A stretch of DNA of 45,164 bases from JADFMN01 sp964529975 (lineage in GTDB: Bacteria > Armatimonadota > Fimbriimonadia > Fimbriimonadales > Fimbriimonadaceae), in NCBI GenBank assembly GCA_964529975.1, contig CAZGXW010000016.1, positions 1 through 45,164 on the forward strand, given 5' to 3'. Under the pieces are notes generated by a model, which searched no databases, was not told where the DNA came from, and saw only the letters and a program-made list of their open reading frames with translations. This document shows, one piece after another, positions 8,461 through 16,982 of this stretch. Within the stretch, counting starts at the first letter, position 1. Every line of letters starts with the position of its first letter. A program made the position numbers and the translations under genes.

Positions 8461-9309
8461 TTACACCACGGTAACCGTCCAGTCGCCCGCATCGCGGTCG
8501 CGCCAGTTGCGGACCTCACCCATCTCTCGGCACTTGAGCAGGTCGTTGGGGTCTACCTCTGCAATCGCGACGCCCTCTTCGTCAATCGGCGTCTCGGCGA
8601 GGATCGGATCGAGTGGGAACGGAAGGTGCGGCGGACAGATGATCGCACTGGAGCCGTGGCACTCCTCGTTGCCGACTCTTCCGACAAGCGAGGAGTGGAT
8701 GACGCACACTTGGTTCTCGACTGCACGCGCCTGGCACGCCCACCGCACACGGCGGAACCCGTGCATCGTCTCGGTCCAAGCCGGGACGCACTGGAAGAGC
8801 ATGCCAGCCTCGGCGAGCGCACGGCCGGAAGCGGGAAACTCCGCGTCAAGGCAGATTGTGACGCCGACAAGCGAACTGGGCCTGTACAACTGTCCGGGTC
8901 CGCCTGGCTTGATACCAATGGACTTCTCCCACTCGGTCAGGATGTGCTTGGCGTTGGCTATGCATATGTCATTTGAGATGAGAGGCGAACGGTTGTAGCA
9001 GCAAACCAGGTTGTCGAACGCACCTCGACTTATGTTAGAGCCTCCCACGATGATCGTGCTCGAAGGGCAATTGTCCCGCCACCATGAATCAAAGTGCAGT
9101 TTTATGCGATCCCAATATGGAGAGAGTCGCGATGGGATCTCAGATTCCTGACTCACTGGATAGATGTTGAGAAGCTCAATGCCAAACAACTCGGGAAGCA
9201 CGATGATGTCGCAGCCACGGCAGCGATCTAGAAGCTCGTTGAGATGATCGTAGAACTCCTCCTCCCGCGCGATCTCGCGAAGTTTCCAGTTAACTGCCGC
9301 GATCTTCAC
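8461..9309 (-). CDS. Carbon-nitrogen hydrolase (nitrilase superfamily, NB12-like)
   Basis: A 282-residue nitrilase-fold protein with a complete Glu-Lys-Cys triad: about E40 (IIVLPELFG), K121 (ANAKHILTEWE) and C153 (GVTICLDAEFP). The KHILTEWE form and the association with a GNAT protein fit nitrilase branch 12, whose members usually carry an N-terminal RimI-like acetyltransferase fused to the hydrolase; here the two parts are separate genes. Substrate unknown, probably an amide. The chosen start is the GTG at 9309: it overlaps the GNAT stop as GTGA and has GGAG 8 nt upstream. A GTG at 9318 would add three residues. Confidence 0.88.
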   Translation of the reverse strand: MKIAAVNWKLREIAREEEFYDHLNELLDRCRGCDIIVLPELFGIELLNIYPVSQESEIPSRLSPYWDRIKLHFDSWWRDNCPSSTIIVGGSNISRGAFDNLVCCYNRSPLISNDICIANAKHILTEWEKSIGIKPGGPGQLYRPSSLVGVTICLDAEFPASGRALAEAGMLFQCVPAWTETMHGFRRVRWACQARAVENQVCVIHSSLVGRVGNEECHGSSAIICPPHLPFPLDPILAETPIDEEGVAIAEVDPNDLLKCREMGEVRNWRDRDAGDWTVTVV

Positions 9310-9923
9310 GGTATCCACTCCAATATCGCCGCTGCGTCGCCGCTCTCCTCATCCTCCATGTGCCCGTGTACGACGCCGACCAGACTCAGGCCCATACGCA
9401 AAAGCGGCGTAAGAGTCCGGTCCGTCGCGAGACCTGCCGCAACGTCTTCGCAGTACTGTTCCTGGCTCGCACCGACGTTGTCGCGCGACCATGCGAGATA
9501 GTCGGGAATCCGACAAGTGGTCCCAAATCGCACAAGACGCAACCGACGGACAAGATCAAACCGAGCGGCGTAAAGCGCTCGCGCGATCCCTTGACCGCGG
9601 TGGTCGGGATGCACGGAAATGTCCGCTCCATACAGGGTCGAACCAGAAGGATCGTGACCAGCGAAAAAGAACCCGCCGGTTGTCTCCTCCCAAGTGCCGT
9701 GAGACTGCCAAGTGTCTTCCGGGATCACCAACGAGGACGCGCTCCCGACCACACGTCCCTCGACAAGAGCCACAAACTGCCCCTCCGGGAAGACTTCTAG
9801 ATGCCGACCCAACTGGGCCGGAGTCCAAAGGAGTTCGACCGGGAACGGGGGAGGGAAGCAGTCCGACTGGAGCGCGACGATGCCCGGAATATCCCCGATT
9901 TGAGCCTGCCGAACCGTCGCCAC
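9306..9923 (-). CDS. GNAT family acetyltransferase paired with nitrilase
   Basis: A 205-residue GNAT protein. The acetyl-CoA binding motif A is ADISVHPDHRGQGIARALY (about residues 98-116). The C-terminal segment ending DEESGDAAAILEW resembles the linker region of RimI-nitrilase fusion proteins, where it leads into the hydrolase domain. Here a TGA follows and the nitrilase restarts in another frame with a 4-bp overlap. It probably acetylates a small molecule or peptide that is also handled by the hydrolase; this is inference from the fusion family. GTG start; CAGAAT lies 7 nt upstream on the minus strand. Confidence 0.86.
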   Translation of the reverse strand: MATVRQAQIGDIPGIVALQSDCFPPPFPVELLWTPAQLGRHLEVFPEGQFVALVEGRVVGSASSLVIPEDTWQSHGTWEETTGGFFFAGHDPSGSTLYGADISVHPDHRGQGIARALYAARFDLVRRLRLVRFGTTCRIPDYLAWSRDNVGASQEQYCEDVAAGLATDRTLTPLLRMGLSLVGVVHGHMEDEESGDAAAILEWIP

Positions 9924-9981
9924 AGGTTCAATTCTGACACCGGGAACCCGCTGGGGAAAAATCCCATAGAATTAATCAACC

Positions 9982-10935
9982 ATGTCGAACGAATGGAGCC
10001 AACCGCCCCGTCCACCCGGTGAGAGAGATATGAGCGGTCTTCTCTTGTCTGAGCCCCCTCGGGGGCTCCCTGGACACCTCGGCGGCATCCGGCTCCTAAA
10101 GTTCACTTCGGATTGCCGCCGTTTTTTATTTGCGGACCTCGATATGAGGGTTACGCTGGTCGAGCCAGGCCGTGATCCCTTGGTTTTCGACCTTGGGTCC
10201 GACGGCACCAAGACCCGAGCGATGGACCGCATCCACGACTTCGCGTTCTCCGACGACGGGTGCTTTGCCTACGTGGCCGCGGGTCTGCATTTGAGGTGCC
10301 TCGACTTGGAAAAGGGGATCGAGATGTGGCGGCACAGGCCCGCCAACCTGTTCGGCTTCTTGCAAACCTCGCCGCGTGCCGTCGCCGTGACGAAATCGAA
10401 GAGTGTGTTCGTCTGCAACGACAGTGGGACGATGGAGATGTTCCGCCCCGACGGTCGGTTGGCTTCGCGCTGGCGGGCGAACGATGCACCTTTGATGCTC
10501 TCCAAGATGCAAAACGGCGACCTGTACGTGGGATCTGACGGAGTCGGAATCACGGTGTGGGATCCTGAAGACCAGCGCCGGATCGTGCGGCTGCGTTCGT
10601 CTGCGCGCGTATTCGGGCTGTGCGCGATGCCAAACGCCGACCGCGTCGTCGTGCGCACCGATGTCGGTGCGTGTGTGGTCGACCTGTTCAACGGGGAGAC
10701 GGTGCGGTGCTTCCCGGTATTGCCAGGACTACCCTTCGTTTCAGTCGCACAGGACGGCGCTTCCTTCATCGTAGGAGAAGGCCGAGGCGTCGCACACTAC
10801 GACATGGACGGGAACAAGATCGGTGCCTTCTCTGATCCGAACGAGCGCGTAATCACTGCTTTGTTCCATCCGCGCGAGAACAAGATCGTCGCGGGCACGG
10901 ACGAGGGCCGGGTTGTCCACTTCGAACTACGCTAA
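9982..10935 (+). CDS. Beta-propeller (WD40-like) protein, unknown function
   Basis: A 317-residue protein made of repeated beta-strand units of about 40 residues (for example FAFSDDGCFAYVAAG, ALFHPRENKIVAGTDEGRV), which suggests a WD40/YVTN-type propeller. No signal peptide is seen; the first 16 residues are polar and Pro-rich. The ATG at 9982 is supported by TAGAAT at 9967-9972, 9 nt upstream; an internal ATG 16 codons later is possible. Ligand and partner are unknown. Its 3' end overlaps the convergent amidase gene by 9 bp. Confidence 0.7.
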   Translation: MSNEWSQPPRPPGERDMSGLLLSEPPRGLPGHLGGIRLLKFTSDCRRFLFADLDMRVTLVEPGRDPLVFDLGSDGTKTRAMDRIHDFAFSDDGCFAYVAAGLHLRCLDLEKGIEMWRHRPANLFGFLQTSPRAVAVTKSKSVFVCNDSGTMEMFRPDGRLASRWRANDAPLMLSKMQNGDLYVGSDGVGITVWDPEDQRRIVRLRSSARVFGLCAMPNADRVVVRTDVGACVVDLFNGETVRCFPVLPGLPFVSVAQDGASFIVGEGRGVAHYDMDGNKIGAFSDPNERVITALFHPRENKIVAGTDEGRVVHFELR

Positions 10936-12579
10936 CTGCGGACGCAGGCGGTAGTACTTGGTCTCCTGCTGGATCCGCCAGCCGATCTTGCAGATCGTCG
11001 CCTCGTCGTAAAGCCTGCCGATGATCGAGAACCCTCGCCCGTCGCCTCGCTCGTTCGTGCCGTTTGGAACGTAGAGTTGCGGGTGTCCCGTGCGATTGGT
11101 GTTGAGGAGCATGAAACTCCCCGTGCCCGGCGCGATCACGGCGTCATAGTCGCCGAACTCTTCCTCGAACCTCTTCATGACCTCAGTGCGAGATCTGAGC
11201 GCTTGGATGTACTCGACCGCGGTGACGTATCGGTGCGACCGAAAGATGTTCGGCCAAGCCGAGTTCTGGAGCCCATCGATCATGTCGCCCGTAGTGAAGT
11301 CGTCGAACGCTGCTGCGCTTTCTACGGAGAGGTCGATCTGTGTGCCTTGCGGCATTTGGGAGAACCGGACGCTCGTTAGTTTCGCACCAAGCCGCTTGAG
11401 AAGGACGAGGTGGTCTTCGAGGTCAGAGGCCGCTTCATAGTCGACCGGGTTTTGTCCAGTCTGCAGGACTCCGATCTTTAGGCTCGAAAGGTCGACGTCG
11501 GTCGTCCAGTGGAGTGGCTTGTCGACGGAGCCCGGATCGCGCGGGTCCGCTCCGCTGATAGCCGCGAGCACCAGCATGCAGTCCTCTGCGGTGCGACAGA
11601 TCGGCCCGGCCTTGTCCATCGTCCAACTCAAGGTCATTGCACCGAAGCGGCTCACACGGCCAAAAGTGGGCCGAAGCCCGGTCACCCGACACCGAGCAGA
11701 GGGCGAAACGATGGAGCCTTGTGTCTCCGTGCCGATCGTGAACGGCACAAGGCCCGCAGCCATTGCGCTAGCCGACCCGGCTGAGGAACCGCTCGAGCCC
11801 TGCTGCGTGTTCCAGGGGTTTTGCGTGCGACCCTTAAACCACACGTCGTTCATAGCGAGGGCGCCCATGCTCGTCTTTGCGCAGCACACTGCTCCGGCCC
11901 CGCTCAGTCGTTCGAACACGGCACAGTCGTAGTCAAAGACCTGCTGCTCGTGCGGACCTGACCCCCACGTCGTGGGATAGCCCTTGACCGAGAACAGGTC
12001 CTTGATGCCATAGGGGATGCCGTGAAGCGGGCCGCGATATCGCCCAGACATGATCTCGTCTTCCGCCTGTTTGGCCTGTTTTCGCGCGAGGTCGTCGGTC
12101 AATGTGATCACGTTGAGGAGCGTCTTGCCATGCTTATCAAGCCTGGAGAGAGCGAGTTCGGTCAGTTCGACGGGCGAGACCTTCTTCTGCTTGACGAGTT
12201 GAGAGAGTTCGGCCACCGTCATGAACGCCAGATCGTCTGCACCTGGCTTGGCGAGGTCGGGCATGTCGCGGTGCTGGACGCTTATGGCCTTTGCGTCGTC
12301 CGGTTGCTTGCCGATCGGCTTGAAGGTCACCGCAGGATGGACCGCATTCGGCATCTTGAGGGCCCTGACGGACTCGTAACCCCGCTTGAAGCCGCGGACG
12401 CTCTGAAGCAGGCTGGCGCGCTCCTCGTCCGTGAACGCGATTCCAACGACTTTCTCGACGACTTTCAGGTCGTCCAGCGTGATCTCGTCGGACTGGCCCT
12501 GAGGCAGGTCTATGCCAACAGCCGACGCACCTGCCGACAAGATGAGAGAGGAAAGGAACTCTTTGCGCGTCAGGGCCAT
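10927..12579 (-). CDS. Amidase-signature hydrolase, probably exported
   Basis: A 550-residue amidase with an unusual about 130-residue N-terminal extension before the amidase domain. The Ser-cisSer-Lys triad is visible: Lys in GIPYGIKDLF, cis-Ser in GSSGSSAGSASAMAAG, and nucleophile Ser in GTETQGSIVSPS. The overall form is GatA/6-aminohexanoate-cyclic-dimer-hydrolase-like, but no GatB/GatC genes are nearby, so a catabolic amidase is more likely than tRNA amidotransferase. The N-terminus TRKEFLSSLILSAGASAVG is a signal-like segment with an RK rather than RR pair. TAGAAT on minus (12591-12586) lies 6 nt before the ATG. Confidence 0.88.
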   Translation of the reverse strand: MALTRKEFLSSLILSAGASAVGIDLPQGQSDEITLDDLKVVEKVVGIAFTDEERASLLQSVRGFKRGYESVRALKMPNAVHPAVTFKPIGKQPDDAKAISVQHRDMPDLAKPGADDLAFMTVAELSQLVKQKKVSPVELTELALSRLDKHGKTLLNVITLTDDLARKQAKQAEDEIMSGRYRGPLHGIPYGIKDLFSVKGYPTTWGSGPHEQQVFDYDCAVFERLSGAGAVCCAKTSMGALAMNDVWFKGRTQNPWNTQQGSSGSSAGSASAMAAGLVPFTIGTETQGSIVSPSARCRVTGLRPTFGRVSRFGAMTLSWTMDKAGPICRTAEDCMLVLAAISGADPRDPGSVDKPLHWTTDVDLSSLKIGVLQTGQNPVDYEAASDLEDHLVLLKRLGAKLTSVRFSQMPQGTQIDLSVESAAAFDDFTTGDMIDGLQNSAWPNIFRSHRYVTAVEYIQALRSRTEVMKRFEEEFGDYDAVIAPGTGSFMLLNTNRTGHPQLYVPNGTNERGDGRGFSIIGRLYDEATICKIGWRIQQETKYYRLRPQLA

Positions 12580-12596
12580 GCGCGCATTCTACTGGC

Positions 12597-12803
12597 CTAG
12601 GCTCGCTTCTTGAACAGTCCGGCCATAAGAGACTGGACGGAGTAGAGGGCGCCGAACAAGACGGCGAAGCCGATGAACTCCAGGCTGAAACTCTTCCACT
12701 TGAAGAACATTTCAGTGACCGCAAGAGACACCACGAACGCAGGGACCAGGGCAGCGATCTTCCCAACCTCAAATCGTCCTACGGCGGCTTGTCGAGTGTC
12801 CAT
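12597..12803 (-). CDS. Small membrane protein, unknown function
   Basis: A 68-residue protein with two hydrophobic stretches (about residues 16-31 and 42-60) and a basic C-terminal tail (FKKRA). No family recognised. TAGAAT on the minus strand (12818-12813) is 9 nt upstream of the ATG, matching the promoter style of its neighbours, and the stop is 17 bp before the amidase start, so the pair may be cotranscribed. Confidence 0.55.
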   Translation of the reverse strand: MDTRQAAVGRFEVGKIAALVPAFVVSLAVTEMFFKWKSFSLEFIGFAVLFGALYSVQSLMAGLFKKRA

Positions 12804-12860
12804 TTGAACCTGATTCTACCCCGAGGGAGGTAAAATAGTGTCCGTCTTTGGAGGCTTGTC

Positions 12861-13631
12861 ATGACCACATTGATCGCTCTATCACTGTTTGCCGGCAGTC
12901 CGTCCCCCGCCCCTGAGAAGTTCTTTCTTTCGTGCGAGAGGTTCGGCTACATCGGCACCGTCAGTGTCTACAACTCTTTCGCCGAGGCGCAAAGCGGCCG
13001 TAACCCCAGGCACACGAACATCGTCATGCCACAGCGCGACGGCAGCATCTACATGGCACGGGCTATGGGCGGAGAGTACGGAGAGTTCAATGCGATCCTG
13101 ACCAACTGGTATTCGACGAACCACGCCGACCCCGAGAACAACCCGGGGCACGGCAACCCAAACAACAAGAATGAAGGCTTCGTCCAGATGTACGACAACA
13201 ATGCGGACAACTGGCAAAACCAAAAGGCCACCTGGAACAAGGCCAAGAACACTTTCACGCTCGAATCGAAGGGCAAGAACGCCTCATATCCTTCTGTCGA
13301 GCAGCCCGGAGAGTACGCAAGGCTGTGGAACGCCGGTGCGCCCCAGGGCTCGGGCGAGGCGACCAAGGGCACGTTTCTCACCTATGAACTGAAGTTCGTC
13401 GCGACGGGAATCACAGGCACCGACGCCGACAACGACGGCTTCGTCGAATACGAGGGCAATGGAGGCACGTTCACGGGGTTCTTTAAGGCGATCTTTCGAA
13501 ACGAATCGAAGAACTACGTCGCCTCGAACGGCTGGTATGTCGTGAACCTGACCTTCAACAACTCGAACTGGGCGGTGAGCCAAGGACTTGCCAAGCCGAG
13601 CCACTTCGGGTCTTCGAACGTCAGCCCTTAG
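12861..13631 (+). CDS. Secreted protein, unknown function
   Basis: A 256-residue protein with a short signal peptide (MTTLIALSLFAG). The mature part is polar and rich in Asn, Gly and aromatic residues, as in extracellular beta-rich proteins. A DADNDGFVEYE stretch at about 188-198 resembles a calcium-binding EF/dockerin-type loop but lacks the position-12 acid. No family recognised and no sorting signal at the C-terminus. GGAGG lies 6 nt before the ATG and a TAAAAT hexamer at about 12831-12836 could be its -10, so this gene has a normal leader. It overlaps the convergent hydrolase gene by 11 bp. Confidence 0.65.
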   Translation: MTTLIALSLFAGSPSPAPEKFFLSCERFGYIGTVSVYNSFAEAQSGRNPRHTNIVMPQRDGSIYMARAMGGEYGEFNAILTNWYSTNHADPENNPGHGNPNNKNEGFVQMYDNNADNWQNQKATWNKAKNTFTLESKGKNASYPSVEQPGEYARLWNAGAPQGSGEATKGTFLTYELKFVATGITGTDADNDGFVEYEGNGGTFTGFFKAIFRNESKNYVASNGWYVVNLTFNNSNWAVSQGLAKPSHFGSSNVSP

Positions 13632-14712
13632 CCGCCTTCGCTAGTTCGACGCATAGCAATTGATAGTTCATCTTGAACGCGGCGAAGTCGTCCGTGTTCG
13701 TCATGACGCACACCGTAACGCCCAGGTCAGGGAAGTGCTGGACGTCCGTGACGTAGCCCGGGTACCAACCGCCGTGACCGTACGACTTTCCGACCTCGCT
13801 TGGTCGGATCATGAGGCCAAAGGCGTACTCGTGGTTCCTTCCCGTGCGCGATGGGACGGCCAATTGCATTCTCTCGCGTGTCGCCTTGTCGAGCGCGTCG
13901 CCTGATACGAGACGCCTGATCCAAGTGGCGAGGTCGCGCGGATTGGTGATGTAGCCGCCACCGGCCCATTCTAACTGTGGATTGACCTTGAGTTTGCCGT
14001 TCTTCATCGCCCAACCTTGCTCGATGAGGAGCGCGCTGGCGTGGTTGCCGTTCGCAAACTTCGGATAAGCGGCCTTTACCGAGGGCTCAGTGCTCGGCAA
14101 CCCACTAAGGAACCGCTCCTTGATCATGTCGTAGCACTTCCTGCCCGTCTTCGCTTCGATCGCCATCGCCAACAGGATGTAGTTCGTGTCGGAGTACGAC
14201 CAGCCCTCACCCGCTTTGAACAAGGCGGGCTTATCGAGCGAATACTCGACCAGGGCGTCAGGACTCCAGACTTTCAAAGGATCCTTCTTCAACGCCTCTG
14301 CAAACGCGGGGTTGTCGAGGTGCTCTGGGATTCCGCTCTGGTGGCGCATGAGTTGCTCGAGCGTGACTTCGGTGGCGTTCGGAAGGCGCGAATACCATGT
14401 TTGCTTTCCAAGGAACTCCGATAGGCGGTCGGTGAGTTTGAATGCCCCCTCCTTCTCGAGTTGCATCGCGAGCGCGGCGAAAAAGGTCTTGCCAGTGCTT
14501 CCCGCAAGGAACCGGTGCTCGGACGTCAAGGGTTCGTCTTTGTACTCGTCGGCGAAGCCTGCCGCCATCGTCAGGGTCGTGCCGTCCTTGAGAATCACGC
14601 AGGCTGAGAGGCCAGGGAGGGTAGAAGCCTTGAAGATTTCCTCGAACCGGAGGCGTACGGCCTCTGCCGGTGACTGGGAGAGGATGAGGGCGAAAGTGAC
14701 CGAGGCAATCAT
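13621..14712 (-). CDS. Beta-lactamase-family serine hydrolase (class C-like)
   Basis: A 363-residue protein with a signal peptide (MIASVTFALILSQSPAEA) and a serine beta-lactamase/D-Ala-D-Ala peptidase fold. The nucleophile is S72 in the SxxK motif S72-T-G-K75, the second motif is YSDTNY at about 168, and GHGGWYPGY near the C-terminus replaces the KTG motif, as in esterase- and DD-peptidase-like members. It probably acts in the periplasm on peptidoglycan fragments, D-amino-acid peptides or esters; true beta-lactamase activity cannot be predicted. A TAATCT hexamer lies 10 nt upstream of the ATG on the minus strand. Confidence 0.87.
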   Translation of the reverse strand: MIASVTFALILSQSPAEAVRLRFEEIFKASTLPGLSACVILKDGTTLTMAAGFADEYKDEPLTSEHRFLAGSTGKTFFAALAMQLEKEGAFKLTDRLSEFLGKQTWYSRLPNATEVTLEQLMRHQSGIPEHLDNPAFAEALKKDPLKVWSPDALVEYSLDKPALFKAGEGWSYSDTNYILLAMAIEAKTGRKCYDMIKERFLSGLPSTEPSVKAAYPKFANGNHASALLIEQGWAMKNGKLKVNPQLEWAGGGYITNPRDLATWIRRLVSGDALDKATRERMQLAVPSRTGRNHEYAFGLMIRPSEVGKSYGHGGWYPGYVTDVQHFPDLGVTVCVMTNTDDFAAFKMNYQLLCVELAKAAKG

Positions 14713-14795
14713 GTCCAGCGCTAGATTACTGGTCCAGCAGCAGGGACGTTAGCGGCATCCGCAACCGAACGACCGTCTAGAGGGTAGGTGTTGTT

Positions 14796-15284
14796 ATGTG
14801 GAGGCGGATTCTCGGGATCGTCGTCGGCTGGTTCGCAGGCGGGTTCGCGGCAACCATTCTGTTCATAGTCTTCTTCATGGTGATGAAGAAGGACGGAATG
14901 CTCGAATCGGACGGCACCATGACAACGGTCTGGATGGTCATAGCGCTCGCACTCGGTGCTGCCACTTCCTATCTCGCTGGCGTCATCGCGAGAATGATTG
15001 GCAAAGACAAACTAACTACGCTCATTTTCCTCGGACTTACGTTGCTCTACGGGATCTACAGCCTAGTGATGCAGCAAATCAAAGGCACGCCGGAAATGCC
15101 TGAAGTGCAAGAAGGTACTCCTCAATGGATGCTCGATTGGATCGACGTGGGTATGTCCGTTGCCTTGGCGCCAATATGGTTCACCATTCTGAGTCTTCTG
15201 CTCAATCTCGGTGGCCTTGCGCTCGGCGGTTTCAACAAAGGCGACTTCGACAAGCCAGCCCCTACCGAACAGCCCGGTACATGA
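14796..15284 (+). CDS. Four-span membrane protein, unknown function
   Basis: A 162-residue protein with about four transmembrane segments (residues about 5-30, 43-66, 75-92 and 118-142) and a polar C-terminal tail. Not recognised. Its 3' 23 bp overlap the convergent GNAT gene. Upstream AGAGGG lies rather far (about 12 nt) from the ATG. Confidence 0.65.
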   Translation: MWRRILGIVVGWFAGGFAATILFIVFFMVMKKDGMLESDGTMTTVWMVIALALGAATSYLAGVIARMIGKDKLTTLIFLGLTLLYGIYSLVMQQIKGTPEMPEVQEGTPQWMLDWIDVGMSVALAPIWFTILSLLLNLGGLALGGFNKGDFDKPAPTEQPGT

Positions 15285-15876
15285 AGAGCAAGTCGACCCC
15301 GTTGAGGTCTTCGCGGCCTGCGACCGAGAAGCCGCACCGCTCATAGAACACTAGGTTTTTGTCGCCGTCGGTGTCCAGCATGACGCCGGCGGCGGTCGTG
15401 TCACCGACGGCCTTTTCCATCACGCACTCGATCATCGCCTTGCCAAAGCCCATGCTTTGGTAGGCAGGATCGACGCCCAAACAAACGAGGTAGTAGTGCA
15501 ACCGGGGCGGGAGGTTCTTCTGTCTCAACCCAACGTAGGTCTCCAGCCCTGCGAGGCCAGAGGCGCCGACCTTGTCGGTCACTTTCTTCCATGCGCGCTT
15601 GACCGACTCCGTTTCCTTGGGTGTGTAGGTCGTCTGCACGCTCGCGACGGCGACCATCTTGTTGTTCCACTCGAGGCCCAGAAGCGGCTGGTTGTACGCA
15701 AGACGAGTAATACAGGCAGCCTTGAAGAACTCGCGCAGAACGACCCCGCGTTCGGGAAGATCGATCGGCACAAACTGCGCGATCACTCGGTCCGAAGCGA
15801 AGGCGCGGGCGAGCAGATCCGCGGCCTCGTCGATGCGGTAGAAAGGAACGTCGATTAGTCGCCAATCGCGCTGCAC
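15262..15876 (-). CDS. GNAT family N-acetyltransferase
   Basis: A 204-residue GNAT protein. Acetyl-CoA binding motif A is CLGVDPAYQSMGFGKAMIE (about 131-149), with the QxxGxG pyrophosphate loop, and the following strand-helix NLVFYERCGF is the usual motif B. The shape resembles bacterial GNATs of uncharacterised substrate (PF00583-type). GTG start at 15876; no clear ribosome binding site. It is divergent from the selenoprotein candidate with about 35 bp between starts. Confidence 0.85.
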   Translation of the reverse strand: MQRDWRLIDVPFYRIDEAADLLARAFASDRVIAQFVPIDLPERGVVLREFFKAACITRLAYNQPLLGLEWNNKMVAVASVQTTYTPKETESVKRAWKKVTDKVGASGLAGLETYVGLRQKNLPPRLHYYLVCLGVDPAYQSMGFGKAMIECVMEKAVGDTTAAGVMLDTDGDKNLVFYERCGFSVAGREDLNGVDLLFMYRAVR

Positions 15877-15911
15877 GCCTTATTTTGCCCAGGTTTCGAT
15901 ACAATAGAGGC

Positions 15912-16982
15912 GTGATCGGCCTACTCTTGCTCGGTGTCGTCCAGTCAGGACTCGATGCGAAGATTGCCTCCATCTTGCCGAAGCCGGACGAGGAGAAGTG
16001 GCTCTCCATTCCTTGGAGGACCGACCTGAACCAGGCCAGGGCAGAGGCCAACGCCCAAGGCAAGCCGATGTTCTTCTGGATCATGAACGGTGACCCAATG
16101 GGTTGCACGTGAAACAACGGACTGTGGGACCGGAGGTTCCTCTTCACAGACGACAACGTGATCAAGTCCCTTGGAGACTTCATCCCCGTAAGCGGCAACA
16201 CGCACGACCTGCAGAACCGACGCACAGAACTCGGAGCCTGGTTCATGAAGACCGCAGCGTCGGTCAACCCACGCGTGTCCGAAGGCATAACGAGCCAGGG
16301 GTTCTACGTCGTCGCGGCAGACGGCACAGCCTTTGGCTTTAACAACAACCGGTCTGTCGAACGGGTGCTTGGATTCATGGCGGACGGCTTGAGGAAGTTC
16401 CGCTCCGCCCCACCACGGAAGGTCGACATCCCCGTCCTTCAACACGCCAAAGTTCAGCCTCCAATGGGATCGCTCGTCCTGCGCGTGTACTCGCGCATCC
16501 TTCCCACGCCTGAAGGCTGCAACGAGTCCAACAAGAACCTTCAGCGCGACCACTTGTGGATCTTGCCTGAGGAGGCATCGGCTCTCGCCGAGGGCAGGGT
16601 GCCAGACGCCCTGAGGATGAGAATACTGCGCTTCACGCTCGTTGATGCTGTCCGTGGAGAGCCTGACTTTTGGGCGCCGACAGAGATCGTAGCAAGCAGC
16701 CTTGGCGTCGCTGGCAACCGCCTGACCGGTTCCTTCTCGATGAAGAACGCCAAGCAGACTCTCAAGGGCACGATAGACGCCGAACTCACAATTGAACGTG
16801 GAAGAGTGACCGGGCTCAAAGGCTACGCGGATTGCGTGGCGACCGGGTCAGGCACGTGGACGCCTGGGGCGCCTAATGGCGAATTCCCATTGAAGTTCGC
16901 GATCGTCGCCGCGCCAACAGGCAAGGACACTGTCGCTCCTCAAGCGGCGATGTACGGTCGGGAATACCTGACCGGGCGCTAG
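15912..16982 (+). CDS. Candidate selenoprotein: exported thioredoxin-like protein with in-frame TGA
   Basis: One open frame runs from GTG 15912 to TAG 16980-16982 except for a single TGA at 16110-16112. Read through, it encodes 356 residues. Residues 1-12 are a hydrophobic signal; then comes EANAQGKPMFFWIMNGDPMGC, where a GKP-beta-strand is followed by the redox position of a thioredoxin-like fold. The TGA is codon 67, giving C65-T66-U67, then NNGLWDRRFLFTDD continues without frame change. A stem-loop at 16122-16149 fits a bacterial SECIS. The C-terminal 200 residues are of unknown type. TACAAT (15900-15905) is 6 nt before the GTG. Without readthrough this would be a 66-residue fragment plus an ORF from 16158. 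Alternatives: nonsense mutation or base-call error. No Sec machinery is in the window. Confidence 0.6.
16110..16149 (+). promoter_or_regulatory. Putative bacterial SECIS element
   Basis: The TGA (16110-16112) is followed by a hairpin: upper stem of 6 bp, 16126-16131 (GGGACC) with 16135-16140 (GGUUCC, one G-U pair), and a 3-nt loop GGA at 16132-16134. A lower 4-bp stem pairs 16122-16125 with 16146-16149, leaving a 5-nt bulge on the 3' side. The loop begins 19 nt after the TGA and starts with G. Known bSECIS rules are a loop of 3-14 nt with G among its first two bases, an upper stem of at least 4 bp, and 16-37 nt from TGA to loop; all are met. The fold was done by hand. Confidence 0.55.

Noticed and set aside
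13423..13458. Calcium-binding EF/dockerin loop in the secreted protein
   Set aside because: DADNDGFVEYE matches the first nine positions but position 12 is Gly and no second loop is found.
16110..16112. The TGA considered as simple pseudogenisation
   Set aside because: Not excluded, but the continued frame without other stops or indels over 290 codons, the redox position and the SECIS-like hairpin make selenocysteine the better explanation.
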